Positions 1-11,454 of a DNA stretch of 64,000 nucleotides are shown piece by piece. Within the stretch, counting starts at the first letter, position 1. Each line of letters begins with the position of its first letter. The stretch is taken from contig OX424560.1 of NCBI GenBank assembly GCA_949152475.1, positions 41,472,219 to 41,536,218 of the forward strand, read 5' to 3'. The position numbers were made by a program, and so were the translations under genes. The stretch is from Terebella lapidaria. Its lineage: Eukaryota > Annelida > Polychaeta > Terebellida > Terebellidae. The notes under the pieces were generated by a model that worked only from the letters and a program-made list of their open reading frames with translations, made no database searches and was not told the DNA's origin.

Positions 1-231
1 GATAGCTGTGAGCAGAGAAAGTCAGGTGGTGATAGGTCTATTATTCTCCAACATTGCTAGTTTTACAGCTGCTTGACTTTGAATTGGTAGAATTCAAACG
101 TTGATGCTTGATGGAAACAAAAGATGTAATTGAGGAGAACATTTTCAAAATTTCCCTATCTTTCAACATTCAAGTGATGGTATTCCTGGAATTTCCTTTT
201 CAAATTTGTAAATGCAGGAAGTAAGACAAAC

Positions 232-3200
232 CTCCATACGCCGGATGTCAACAGACAGCACGGTGGTGAAGAAGAACATTTGTAGGAAGAAATCTGTCCA
301 GAGTCCGACCAGCGCAAACATACAAAACTCCTGTGAGTGGGAAATATAATCAATGTTGACAGTTTACTGTTTGTCCACCTCAGCCGAGTATTTGCTCGTA
401 CCGATGCTTCATGCATATCTGCTTGTATTTATGAATTAGTACAACATGATTGATCGAGGTCTCATTCTGTACTCGCCTGTATTGCAGGAACGAAGGTGAA
501 GAAACCAACAATGACGATAAACAGCTCCGTCATCAGGTTCTTGAAGATGTACCAGCCTTCCTTGCTCAGACCTGGAAGATCAACAAAACATAACACGTTA
601 ACCTGCCTCAATAATAACACAAGACACGGAGCTGTCAATGACTTCCCTACTGTATACCACAAATCACTGAACCCAACCATACAAAAGACTTGCATGACCA
701 TTACAAGCCCACACTAACCTTGGGCGACCCTGAACTTGACGTCGAGGTGATGTGGCGTCGACACGACTGACCGAGTGACCACGAGAACGTTCTCCAGACC
801 GATGATTACAACCAGGTATGGGAAGATCTCACTGGGTGGGAGGGAATTTCATGGATAATACAAAAGTTCCACAACACAAAAGTTTAACAATCAAAGCTAC
901 CTTTCCAAGTCCAAACAATAGACATTATGTATATGAGGCTGTGCTTCACAGACTATCAACCTTTCTTTTCCCTATATCACTCTCAATAGATGTGCCACCT
1001 GTGGCTTTATTACCTGCCGTTGAGGCTGGGAGTCAGTCCGAAGGTCAGACACACCGCGACGGAGATCAGCAGTGACGCTATGACGCTGACAACAGCACTC
1101 AGAGCCAGACCCCACTTGGACTTCACCATCTCTATCTTACCTACAAACAACAAGCAACTCGTCGTGACTGAGGCCTCGTATGTCCAATACTAGGTTAAGA
1201 AATTATATTGTCAGTACTTTTTTTAAAATGTCAATAACTCGCCATGGTCATTTGACCAGTTATGAGGCAGTATATCACAATCAGTTTATATCCTTAGTTT
1301 GAGGAAGGTTAATAATATATACTGCACTTAATCCTGACATGTAAACATTGACATATTCTTTTATTTTCCAATACTATGACTTCAAGCTATATTTACCCTT
1401 ATACACAAATGCATGACATCAGTGAGGTACCTGTTTGATTGATGCCTTACATACATTGTGTTTATGAGTTACGTACGGACGGAGAAGTAGAGATAGAGGA
1501 ACAGTACGACGTATGTGACCAGGAGAGGTGTGTACTCCACGATGTAGTTGATGTCGCGGTAGTGATAGTGTACGACCGCCGTGTCTGTGACGTTAGCAGA
1601 CACACTCAGCGGGTATAGGGACATCAGGTGATCCTGCAGGCCGCGTACAAACCTACAGGTGGATAGGATAATTGTTTGGATTCAAAGAGATTGATTACGA
1701 AAATCACAGGATTATATTGGACTTTTCTTCAGCCGCTGTAGAATTAGTATTAGTATTACATACTTCGGGTTATACTCCTTGTACACGATGGTGAACGCAT
1801 ACGAGATGATTCTCTGGCGATTGCGGAAATACAGCCTTGAAATACCGACATCCTTCCACGGGAGCCCGAACAGAACATCTGTGGAATCATACACAAGCTC
1901 GGTAACTTGGGAAACTGTACGCAGTAGATCTGTCCTCCACTTACAATGAATTATACGCTGATGATGATAGTGTGTGACTCATACCTCTGAGTATAGGAGG
2001 CGAATCCACTCCTTGGTTATACTTCTGGTAGATCGTCCTCAAGATCTCGGCATCGGACTGGAAACTGTTAAACAGAATAAAGATGTTGATTTGGTAACAA
2101 CACTTCATGGAAACATTTTTTGGCAAATTTGACAATTTGTCATCATTTCTTCTTGGTATAAATTTCTGACCACTACATCTCTAGTACACATTGCTACAGT
2201 ACTGGATCACACAGTTTTATCTGACCGAGACTTGTCCTGTGTCCAGAAGTTTGCTGGGGAGATGAGCAGACAGTTGTACTCCGGGAGTAGCCCTTTCAAC
2301 TGTTTCTCTCTCATTGTCTCGGACACTCGCATACACACGTCGTTCAGGCTGACACTCCGCTCTCTGTCAGAGTTACAACACAAAACCCTTCAGCGCTAAT
2401 TTATGTCAAACATTGCTCAAACAACATGATCAGTCTTACTTCGGAATGATTCACTTGAATGAACCGATTACAAAATATCCAGTAAATGCAATCAATATGT
2501 ACTGGTAAATAGACGATCTGACAATGCTACATGAGATGTCAGCTAGAAAGATCAGCACTGACCGTTCCCTGAGCTGGAAGTTCTGTATGTGTTCTAGGAC
2601 CTCAAAGACGGTACTCAGGGGGGCCCGGAACGCGTCCATTTGTACGAGTTTTCTGTAGTCCCAAGGTGCAACCACTGCCTTGACCACAATTTGCTGTACG
2701 TACGCTACGGGTGGACCATAGAACTGCGGAAAAACATGGCAAAATTATATCCAATGTTGTCATCGCACTTATCAATGCTTATAGAAGTATCAGCATCGTT
2801 GGGTTGAGATGTCAAATTATATAAATTATTAATAAATGGAATTTCATGTATTTACAATTCGATGTTATCACACAAAACCAGATTTTAGGACAAAATTGCA
2901 GCGAATGGACACTCATTACTCAATGAAGTACTAATAACAATATGACTGAGTCGATTTGATGAATGAGCTTGAGATGTACTTTTCAGTGGGAACATCTCTA
3001 CATGTGCCCTGTGACTACACAACTCACCCATCGCGGCCGCAGCAGTTTTTCCTCCTGTTGTGGCGTGCCCTCAGTGGTCGGTGGGGGGCCAGAATACTCC
3101 GACAGGGGAGTGTTGTGCTTCAGGGGAGCGTTGCCAGGCAACGGCAGGTTCATCAGAGGGTAGCTGGGTGTCAAAATAACAACAAATCTAGATATGTACA

Positions 3201-3421
3201 TTTAGTAATGACGCAAGATGAATATCAGAATTTACACACTAACAAATAATCACTGAGCAACATCATGAATCTCTGAACCGTATAAAACTCAGTGCCTACC
3301 AGAGAAAGAAAGCAACGAAGCAGACGAGCGTGATGATAGCGAACGGGTGACTCGCACAAAACAGGCCGTGGTGGTAAAACACACCGGAAATCTTCTCCTG
3401 TAAGCACTTGATGGACGCCAT
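232..3421 (-). CDS. SCAP: SREBP cleavage-activating protein (SCAP), N-terminal 11 coding exons, gene continues past left edge
   Basis: SCAP is a polytopic ER membrane protein that binds SREBP and INSIG and carries SREBP to the Golgi when sterol is low. By eye the coding exons (minus) are 3300-3421, 3028-3163, 2563-2723, 2226-2363, 1985-2064, 1764-1878, 1477-1652, 1014-1140, 719-831, 477-571 and 232-330, and every junction keeps frame (454 codons). The start gives [19 protein letters not shown], then a first membrane segment of about residues 23-41. A luminal loop follows, with [10 protein letters not shown] and LLISPANFW. The sterol-sensing domain occupies exons 7-11, with [39 protein letters not shown] and FTFVPAIQ. 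The Asp in TDFFLQM probably corresponds to mammalian Asp443. These blocks match the order and spacing I know from vertebrate SCAP. The C-terminal WD-repeat half should lie left of position 1. The last visible intron (331-476) starts with GC instead of GT. Confidence 0.93.
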
Positions 3422-3650
3422 GGTAACCGGGCAGGGTCAGATCAACGAGGGTCACAACTCCATCACAGCCAACCTGGTGGGAATTGCCTGGTTTAGACAA
3501 CACATGAAGTTCATAATTTTGTACTTAAAGTTAAATCACATGTTTAGACGAATAAAAGCATCTAGTACTCGCAAAATGGGATCCAAGTATAATGCAGCAG
3601 ACTATTATTGCAAACTGTGTGAGAAAATTGAACAACAATTGAAGCCACTT
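3422..3650. other. Upstream flank of SCAP start codon
   Basis: These 229 bases separate the SCAP start codon from the minisatellite. They must hold the proximal 5' UTR or an upstream intron boundary. I see no TATA box or other convincing core promoter element, so the transcription start is unknown and may lie beyond the minisatellite. Confidence 0.3.
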
Positions 3651-4140
3651 ATGACAGGGATTGCCTATGCTCTGATTTGTTTAACCTGTTCACCAGTTAT
3701 GACAGGGATTGCCTATGTTCTGATTTGTTTAACCTGTTCACCAGTTATGACAGGGATTGCCTATGTTCTGATTTGTTTAACCTGTTCACCAGTTATGACA
3801 GGGATTGCCTATGTTCTGATTTGTTTAACCTGTTCACCAGTTATGACAGGGATTGCCTATGCTCTGATTTGTTTAACCTTTTCACCAGTTATGACAAGGA
3901 TTGCCTATGCTCTAATTTGTTTAACCTGTTCACCAGTTATGACAGGGATTGCCTATGCTCTGATTTGTTTAACCTTTTCACCAGTTATGACAAGGATTGC
4001 CTATGCTCTAATTTGTTTAACCTGTTCACCAGTTATGACAGGGATTGCCTATGCTCTGATTTGTTTAACCTTTTCACCAGTTATGACAAGGATTGCCTAT
4101 GCTCTGATTTGTTTAACCTGTTCACCAGTTATGACAGGGA

Positions 4141-4285
4141 TTGACCCATCGCCAAAGCCCCCAAAAGTTGTCCGAGTTTCACAAATTACGTCAGCAAACT
4201 TCTCTTCGGCCAATAATAAAGTTTTGCAGAATGCGTCATAAATGGCGTAAAAAGACTCGATCAAATGGATTTGGCGATAGGTCAA
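4141..4285. mobile_element. 145-bp TIR insertion (MITE-like) inside the minisatellite, copy 1
   Basis: A non-repeat segment interrupts the 48-bp array. Its ends are inverted repeats: TTGACCCATCGCCAAAGCC at the left, and at the right the reverse complement reads TTGACCTATCGCCAAATCC (17 of 19 match). The array resumes on both sides at nearly the same point of the 48-bp unit (GGGATT|GCC), with a 2-3 bp direct repeat (TT or ATT). It contains no coding capacity. Superfamily cannot be assigned. Confidence 0.75.
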
Positions 4286-4624
4286 TTGCCTATGCTCTGA
4301 TTCGTTTAACCTGTTCACCAGTTATGACGCTAGGGATTGCCTATGTTCTGATTTGTTTAACCTGTTCACAAGTTATGACATGGATTGCCTATGTTCTGAT
4401 TTGTTTAACCTGTTCACCAGTTATGACAGGGATTGCCTATGCTCTGATTTGTTTAACCTGTTCACCAGCTATGACAAGGATTGCCTATGTTCTGATTTGT
4501 TTAACCTGTTCACCAGTTATGACAGGGATTGCCTATGCTCTGATTTGTTTAACCTGTTCACCAGCTATGACAAGGATTGCCTATGCTCTGATTTGTTTAA
4601 CCTGTTCACCAGTTATGACAGGGA

Positions 4625-4769
4625 TTGACCCATCGCCAAAGCCCCCAAAAGTTGTCCGAGTTTCACAAATTACGTCAGCAAACTTCTCTTCGGCCAATAA
4701 TAAAGTTTTGCAGAATGCGTCATAAATGGCGTAAAAAGACTCGATCAAATGGATTTGGCGATAGGTCAA
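4625..4769. mobile_element. 145-bp TIR insertion inside the minisatellite, copy 2
   Basis: Identical or nearly identical to the insertion at 4141-4285 and displaced by 484 bp, at the same phase of the 48-bp unit. This is best read as co-duplication with flanking minisatellite units, not a second transposition. Confidence 0.75.
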
Positions 4770-7700
4770 TTGCCTATGCTCTGATTTGTTTAACCTGTTC
4801 ACCAGTTATGACATGGATTGCCTATGCCCTGATTTGTTTAACCTGTTCACCAGCTATGGCAGGGATTGCCTATGCTCTAATTTGTTTAACCTGTTCACCA
4901 GCTATGGCAGGGATTGCCTATGCTTTAATTTGTTTAACCTGTTCACCAGTTATGACAGGGATTGCCTATGCTCTAATTTGTTTAACCTGTTCACCAGTTA
5001 TGGCAGGGATTGCCAATGCTTTGATTTGTTTAACCTGCTCACCAGTTATGACAGGGATTGCCAATGCTTTAATTTGTTTAACCTGTTCACCAGTTATGGC
5101 AGGGATTGTCTATGCTCTGATTTGTTTAACCTGTTCACCAGTTATGACAAGGATTGCCTATGCTTTGATTTGTTTAACCTGTTCACCAGTTATGACAGGG
5201 ATTGCCTATGCTCTAATTTGTTTAACCTGTTCACCAGTTATGGCAGGGATTGCCAATGCTTTGATTTGTTTAACCTGCTCACCAGTTATGACAGGGATTG
5301 CCAATGCTTTAATTTGTTTAACCTGTTCACCAGTTATGGCAGGGATTGTCTATGTTCTGATTTGTTTAACCTGTTCACCAGTTATGACAAGGATTGCCTA
5401 TGCTTTGATTTGTTTAACCTGTTCACCAGTTATGACAGGGATTGCCTATGCTCTGATTTGTTTAACCTGTTCACCAGTTATGACAGGGATTGCCTATGCT
5501 TTGATTTGTTTAACCTGTTCACCACTTATGACAGGGATTGCCTATGCTCTGATTTGTTTAACCTGTTCACCAGTTATGACGCTAGGGATTGCCTATGTTC
5601 TGATTTGTTTAACCTGTTCACCAGTTATGACATGGATTGCCTATGTTCTGATTTGTTTAACCTGTTCACCAGTTATGACAGGGATTGTCTATGTTCTGAT
5701 TTGTTTAACCTGTTCACCAGTTATGACAGGGATTGCCTATGCTCTGATTTGTTTAACCTGTTCACCAGTTATGACAGGGATTGCCTATGTTCTGATTTGT
5801 TTAACCTGTTCACCAGTTATGACATGGATTGCCTATGTTCTGATTTGTTTAACCTGTTCACCAGTTATGACAGGGATTGCCTATGTTCTGATTTGTTTAA
5901 CCTGTTCACCAGTTATGACAGGGATTGCCTATGTTCTGATTTGTTTAACCTGTTCACCAGTTATGACAGGGATTGCCTATGCTTTGATTTGTTTAACCTG
6001 TTCACCACTTATGACAGGGATTGCCTATGCTCTGATTTGTTTAACCTGTTCACCACTTATGACAGGGATTGCCTATGTTCTGATTTGTTTAACCTGTTCA
6101 CCACTTATGACAGGGATTGCCTATGCTCTGATTTGTTTAACCTGTTCACCAGTTATGGCAGGGATTGTCTATGCTCTGATTTGTTAACCTGTTCACCAGT
6201 TATGACAGGGATTGCCTATGCTCTGATTTGTTTAACCTGTTCACCAGCTATGACAAGGATTGCCTATGTTCTGATTTGTTTAACCTTTTCACCAGTTATG
6301 ACAAGGATTGCCTATGCTCTAATTTGTTTAACCTGTTCACCAGTTATGACAAGGATTGCCTATGCTTTGATTTGTTTAACCTGTTCACCAGCTATGACAA
6401 GGATTGCCTATGCTTTGATTTGTTTAACCTGTTCACCAGTTATGACAAGGATTGCCTATGCTTTGATTTGTTTAACCTGTTCACCAGTTATGACAGGGAT
6501 TGCCTATGCTCTGATTTGTTTAACCTGTTCACCAGTTACGGCAGGGATTTATGGCAGGGATTTATGCTCTGATTTGTTCAACCTGCTCACCAGCTATGGC
6601 AGGGATTGTCTATGCTCTGATTTGTTAACCTGTTCACATGTTATGACAGGGATTGCCTATGCTCTGATTCGTTTAACCTGTTCACCAGTTATGACAAGGA
6701 TTGCCTATGCTCTAATTTGTTTAACCTGTTCACCAGTTATGACACGGATTGCCTATGTTGTGATTTGTTTAACCTGTTCACCAGTTATGACGCTAGGGAT
6801 TGCCTATGTTCTGATTTGTTTAAACTGTTCACCAGTTATGACAGGGATTGCCTATGCTCTGATTTGTTTAACCTGTTCACCAGTTATGACAGGAATTGCC
6901 TATGCTCTAATTTGTTTAACCTGTTCACCAGTTATGACAGGGATTGCCTATGCTCTGATTCGTTTAACCTGTTCACCAGTTATGACAAGGATTGCCTATG
7001 CTCTAATTTGTTTAACCTGTTCACCAGTTATGACAGGGATTGCCTATGCTCTAATTTGTTTAACCTGTTCACCAGTTATGACAGGGATTGCCTATGTTCT
7101 GATTTGTTTAACCTGTTCACCAGTTATGACGCTAGGGATTGCCTATGTTCTGATTTGTTTAAACTGTTCACCAGTTATGACAGGGTTTGCCTATGCTCTG
7201 ATTTGTTTAACCTGTTCACCAGTTATGACAGGGATTGCCTATGTTCTGATTTGTTTAACCTGTTCACCAGTTATGACGCTAGGGATTGCCTATGTTCTGA
7301 TTTGTTTAAACTGTTCACCAGTTATGACAGGGATTGCCTATGCTCTGATTTGTTTAACCTGTTCACCAGTTATGACAGGGATTGCCTATGCTCTGATTTG
7401 TTTAACCTGTTCGACAGTTATGACAGGGATTGCCTATGTTCTGATTTGTTTAACCTGTTCACCAGTTATGACGCTAGGGATTGCCTATGTTCTGATTTGT
7501 TTAACCTGTTCACCAGTTATGACGCTAGGGATTGCCTATGTTCTGATTTGTTTAACCTGTTCACCAGTTATGACGCTAGGGATTGCCTATGTTCTGATTT
7601 GTTTAAACTGTTCACCAGTTATGACAGGGATTGCCTATGTTCTGATTTGTTTAAACTGTTCACCAGTTATAACAGGGATTGCCTATGCTCTAATTTGTTT

Positions 7701-7825
7701 AACCTGTTCACCAGTTATGACAGGGATTGCCTATGCTCTAATTTGTTTAACCTGTTCACATATCTCCTCATCACTAGTTCTGAGCCAGTGCAAAATATTG
7801 TCATATTACCAGAGGTTCAATGTAG

Positions 7826-8206
7826 GGCCCGGATGAGTTGACGGGTATCCGAATTCGGGGTGGGTCATACAATTACTCGGGTCGGAATTTCGTTACCCAT
7901 ACTCAAAACCAATAAAGTTATAGTTTTTGCCTTGAATATTTGCGATAAACACGAGTAAAATCACAAGAATGACAAGCAAATCATCGGAAAAAAATTGAAG
8001 TAGTTATGAGTGATCTATTTCAAACTGGAATATAAACAACTACCAAACAAATAATATGTGTCAAAGATGACTGGTGTTTACGTGTTACAAATTGCTCTAG
8101 TAAGTCCTGTTCAAATTTTGATATATATTTGGACGGGTTACCCAGGGCGGGTCGGGTCAGACCTGGGTCAGTGTACCCGGGTTGGAAATTTTCGACTCGT
8201 CAGGGC
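7826..8206. mobile_element. Possible short TIR element (weak)
   Basis: A left end GGGCCCGGATGAGT and a right end ACTCGTCAGGGCCT form an imperfect inverted repeat of about 14 bp around an AT-rich core that holds repeated GGGT/ACCC strings. No convincing target-site duplication was seen. Confidence 0.3.
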
Positions 8207-8210
8207 CTCA

Positions 8211-8633
8211 TACTTTGATTTTTTTAACTCGTTTACACCGCTTTTTGCCTTTAGTTCAGTCAAGTTAGAGCAACTACTCAACTGAATATTGCATATCTGT
8301 GGTACAAACGGCAATTAATTCATACAAACCTGCCTTCCGGAACGCTATCTGTTTCTTTCAAAGCACAAAAGTTTTAAAAGCGAGAATTTGCTCGAACATC
8401 ACATGCCAAAGGAAAACAATATTTGTTGACATGCAAACAACAGGATTTCAGGGAAAATTTATCTTTGCAGTAGATTGCTAACTCTCACAGTTCTATGAGC
8501 AGAAGTCTGAAAGTTTGCAGAAAAATGCCGTTTGATCTCCAGGTGAAGTATGCCAATTTACAATATGATAGCATCAAACATCGCAAAAAAAATCGGCAAA
8601 AAACGGTGTAAACGAGTTAGAAAAATCAGAGTA
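8211..8633. mobile_element. Non-autonomous TIR element, TA-type target site, copy A
   Basis: The left end TACTTTGATTTTTTTAACTC and the right end, reverse complement TACTCTGATTTTTCTAACTC, form an inverted repeat of about 30 bp that continues into GTTTACACCG. A second copy lies at 29701-30270, and a lone end (TATACTCTGATTTTTCT) occurs at about 38567. The outermost TA on each side is compatible with a Tc1/mariner-type TA duplication. There is no coding capacity; superfamily is an inference. Confidence 0.65.
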
Positions 8634-8864
8634 TAGTTCAATGTTCAATGTCTTGGCAACATTGGACTTGGATAAGGGATAGGTGCACTCGGGTTGTGTC
8701 AGAACTAATTTTCATTCATAAGGGGCAGCAACACATTATGTAGAGTAGACTACTATCAAGTAATTTACTTGCTGCACCAGCTAGACATTCTAGTAGACCT
8801 AGTCCTAGGCTAGAATAGATCTAGATCCATGGAGTATTAGACTGGATCTAGATCTAGCGTCAGG

Positions 8865-9077
8865 GTACCTAATCATCATGATCATCGACCCTGTCCTTAA
8901 TCATCGACCCCTGCAAATACTGCCATTGAACTGCTGTGCAAAACAGACATCTGACAAAAACCACATTGAAAGGACTTCTATTACACATTTCTGCACATTT
9001 CACATTTTAGTTCATTGAAGTTTTGCCCAGCCGTTGGCAGGGGTCGAAGATTAGGGAGAGGGTCGATGATTAGGTAC
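8865..9077. mobile_element. 213-bp TIR element (MITE)
   Basis: The ends are inverted copies of GTACCTAATCATC followed by blocks reading ATCGACCC and TCGACCCCTGC, giving a stem of about 45 bp with a few gaps. Similar AATCATCGACCCC motifs recur in opposite orientations at about 58585 and 58910, suggesting a related copy there. Confidence 0.55.
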
Positions 9078-10670
9078 TCTTACGTTAGATCTAAAATGTT
9101 ACATCAATCAACTTACAAAAATTGAATTCGAATACGAAGTATCGTCAGCGAATCTAGGCTTTCTCTTGTATTGTATCGAGTAGGCCTACTCAATATTGGT
9201 CCCAAACACAGCAAAATATCAAGGAAGGGCCTGGATTTGATTTTGTCATGTCTTCGCAAAGTGGCGAAAATAGAGGATGATTCAGAATCCGAGCACAGCG
9301 CGCTCCCTGGCGAATGTAACATGAACCATGAACACGAAAAAAGGCGGGAAATTTCGAAACTTCTACGCGTACCACGTGGCTAGCTGGCACCATACCAAAG
9401 AGTGTATCAAATCTATCAATATTGGCCATACACTGTGACTCCCCGATTGCTGATTGATAGAGTGCATAGAATCTCTCAATTGTTTTAGGAGACTGGTCGC
9501 TAGAATTCCCAAAGATATATCTGTCTACAGGGTTGAAATGACCAATTATTGGCTGCATTTAAATCAATGTTAAATTGGGCAACTTCGGGTGTGCGTTTCA
9601 CCTTTCCAAAAAAAATTAGGGCTTAACGGTTGACAGGGTGTGATAGTATAATCATAGTACTTCAATAAAATCTAGGTCACTATAGAGCATGATAGTACCA
9701 ATTTTTCATAAAATGACGTTGAACAGGACCCCTGTCAATTTAGCTCGTTTTCAGATCGCAATTGCCGACATAGCATACATTCAGCAAAACCTTTCTCTAC
9801 TCCAAATCCCGGGGAATACCATCGGAATTTTTGCTTTTCCCAAAACCAGACTTCCACACGCGCAAAATAAACCAGCACGTGGATCAATATCGCTTCGCGT
9901 TGTCTCCCTAGGCAACCATACATCGGGCGAAATGACGTCACATAAAACGGATTCCTCAATGTGTGAGGCATCCCCAAGTCGATTTCTGGCTTATACCCTA
10001 CAAGCAATGCAACGAAGCTGCCTGAGGGCTGCACACACAATTTCCTTGAGTAGACCTACATCCATGGGCGGGGGATTTAGGGGGGGGGGGGGGCGACCTC
10101 CCCCCCCCCCTCCTCTCTATTTTCAGAAATTTCGATGTTTGCCTCCTTTTTCACGGCACAAACTCGCATAGATCATCCAGAGGTCATTGGCTTCTGGGGG
10201 CGTAGGCGGGCCCCAGACCCCACGCCTGCTTAATTGTTTGGTCCCAAACCAAAAATAGTTCTTTCCGTCCGCCTTTTGTGCAAAGAAAAAGAGAGGCAAA
10301 CATCGGGATATCCATTCATAGGTAGGGCTAGGCTAGTTACTAGGCCTATGCCTACAGATTTTTTCCGATGTTTGCAAACATTGAAATAGGCCTAGGCCTA
10401 TCCATTTATAGGTAGGCCCCTATCAGGCCTAATAAATATTTTGATGTTCGCCTTCCTCTTTCGTTGCGCTGCTCGCGGGATCCGGTATTTGTACTTTTCT
10501 GTAATGTTCTCTTTTCCAATTTCAAGCTTCAGACCCCGCGCCTGATTGTTGCCCAATAGGGGCCTATGCAGATGATAATTCGTCCCGTCTTTTTATCACT
10601 TTTGTGGCGATTTTGCCCTAAGATCGCGACAGGTGATTGTAAAACTACATGCCATTTGTGTGGCCTTTTC
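9078..10670. other. Intergenic stretch, no supported gene
   Basis: There is an unassigned 122-codon open frame on minus 9190-9558, which could be an exon or chance. A G14/C12-type tract lies at about 10079-10112. Palindromic TAGGCCTA strings lie at 10320-10430. I recognise no protein family. Two blocks containing 'cagaccccacgcctg' and 'cagaccccgcgcctg' (about 10210 and 10530) look like fragments of one old repeat. Confidence 0.4.
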
Positions 10671-11340
10671 TGTCTTGGCCTTGTTTTGACACGCTCCGTT
10701 CGAGCGGGCGTTGCTACGGCGACGCATTGTAATTTACGTTATCCAGTAAACTATAACAATGGTTTGATTACGCTTCACGTGCAGCCTCTAGTTTCTGGTG
10801 TATTATATATACACTGGAAGCGACTTGATCGAGGAGATTGTTCACGATCGAAGGGCGAGGATGCACTCGGAGCTCGCCATGAGCTTTGAGGTCCCGAGTC
10901 ACGAGTAGAGGCCCCTTGGGGCCCTGGGGACAATTTTCATAGGGGGGCCCGGGCTGGGAGAGACGAGTTGCTGACTCGGGGGCGCAAGCCCTGTGGATCG
11001 CCAGTTCTCTCCCTTCCCGGGACGGTGTGACGTAGGCTCTGGCTAGCTCGTCGGGCTGTACGGGGTTCCGTCCCCGAGGCATACCGCGGCTCGCCAGGCC
11101 CCTCCAGCTAACACCGTGGTGATGAACTAGTTTCTGAACGGTGTCCGTAGGCCTGGGCGTGTCGGGTGGACTGTTACCTGGTTACCGTAAATGTTAGAGT
11201 GGTTACCGTGTCCGCAGTGACCTCCGGTGAGCGGCGCCGCCGCAAGGATCCGGAATAGCGGATGCGTGTCCACAAGGACTCATGGTGAGAGGACTATCCT
11301 CGAGGATCCCGAAGAGCGGACGACAGTCAATAACTTTACA
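10671..11340 (+). repeat. 5' LTR of the Gypsy-type element
   Basis: Begins TGTCTTGGCC and ends AATAACTTTACA, a TG...CA pattern. It matches 20358-21024 along its whole length. A TATATATACACTGG block near its first fifth could serve as the LTR promoter. It is followed at once by TTGGTGCCATGACCAGGAT, a plausible tRNA primer-binding site of the common metazoan TGGTGCC type; the tRNA was not identified. Confidence 0.88.
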
Positions 11341-11454
11341 TTGGTGCCATGACCAGGATCAGTCCGACGGCGTTCCATCGCAGTCTAATGTCACAGTGTT
11401 GTAGCCTCCTTCGTCCCTGGAGATCCCTCGCTCCTCTGGGACAACTCTACAAGG

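Larger units (their letters stand above)
3651..7759. repeat. 48-bp minisatellite, about 80 copies
   Basis: Tandem units of 48 bp (core GCCTATGCTCTGATTTG followed by TTTAACCTGTTCACCAG and TTATGACAGGGATT) run almost without break for 4.1 kb. Variants recur: TTCTGAT versus CTCTGAT or TTTGAT, GACAGGG versus GACAAGG, GGCAGGG or GACATGG, CCAGTT versus CCAGCT or CCACTT, and a 51-bp form with GACGCTAGGG. Sets of variants repeat as blocks, for example about 4975-5160 against 5215-5400, so higher-order duplication has occurred. A few units near 6185 and 6540-6640 are shortened. Because 48 is divisible by 3 and the unit lacks stops in several frames, long open frames exist (up to 1016 codons), but they are a consequence of periodicity. 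The array lies directly upstream of SCAP. Confidence 0.95.

Noticed and set aside
1-3500. Initial reading of the left-edge gene as a polycystin or Patched-type protein
   Set aside because: Exon-by-exon translation matches SCAP blocks ([31 protein letters not shown]) in the correct order, which those families do not share.
4786-7836. 1016-codon open frame over the 48-bp minisatellite
   Set aside because: It results from a stop-free 48-bp unit, since other frames are open too. It shifts between peptide repeats at indels and has no domain or splice context.
9190-9558. 122-codon minus frame as a gene
   Set aside because: No recognisable domain, partner exon or poly(A) signal; kept only as a note in the intergenic entry.
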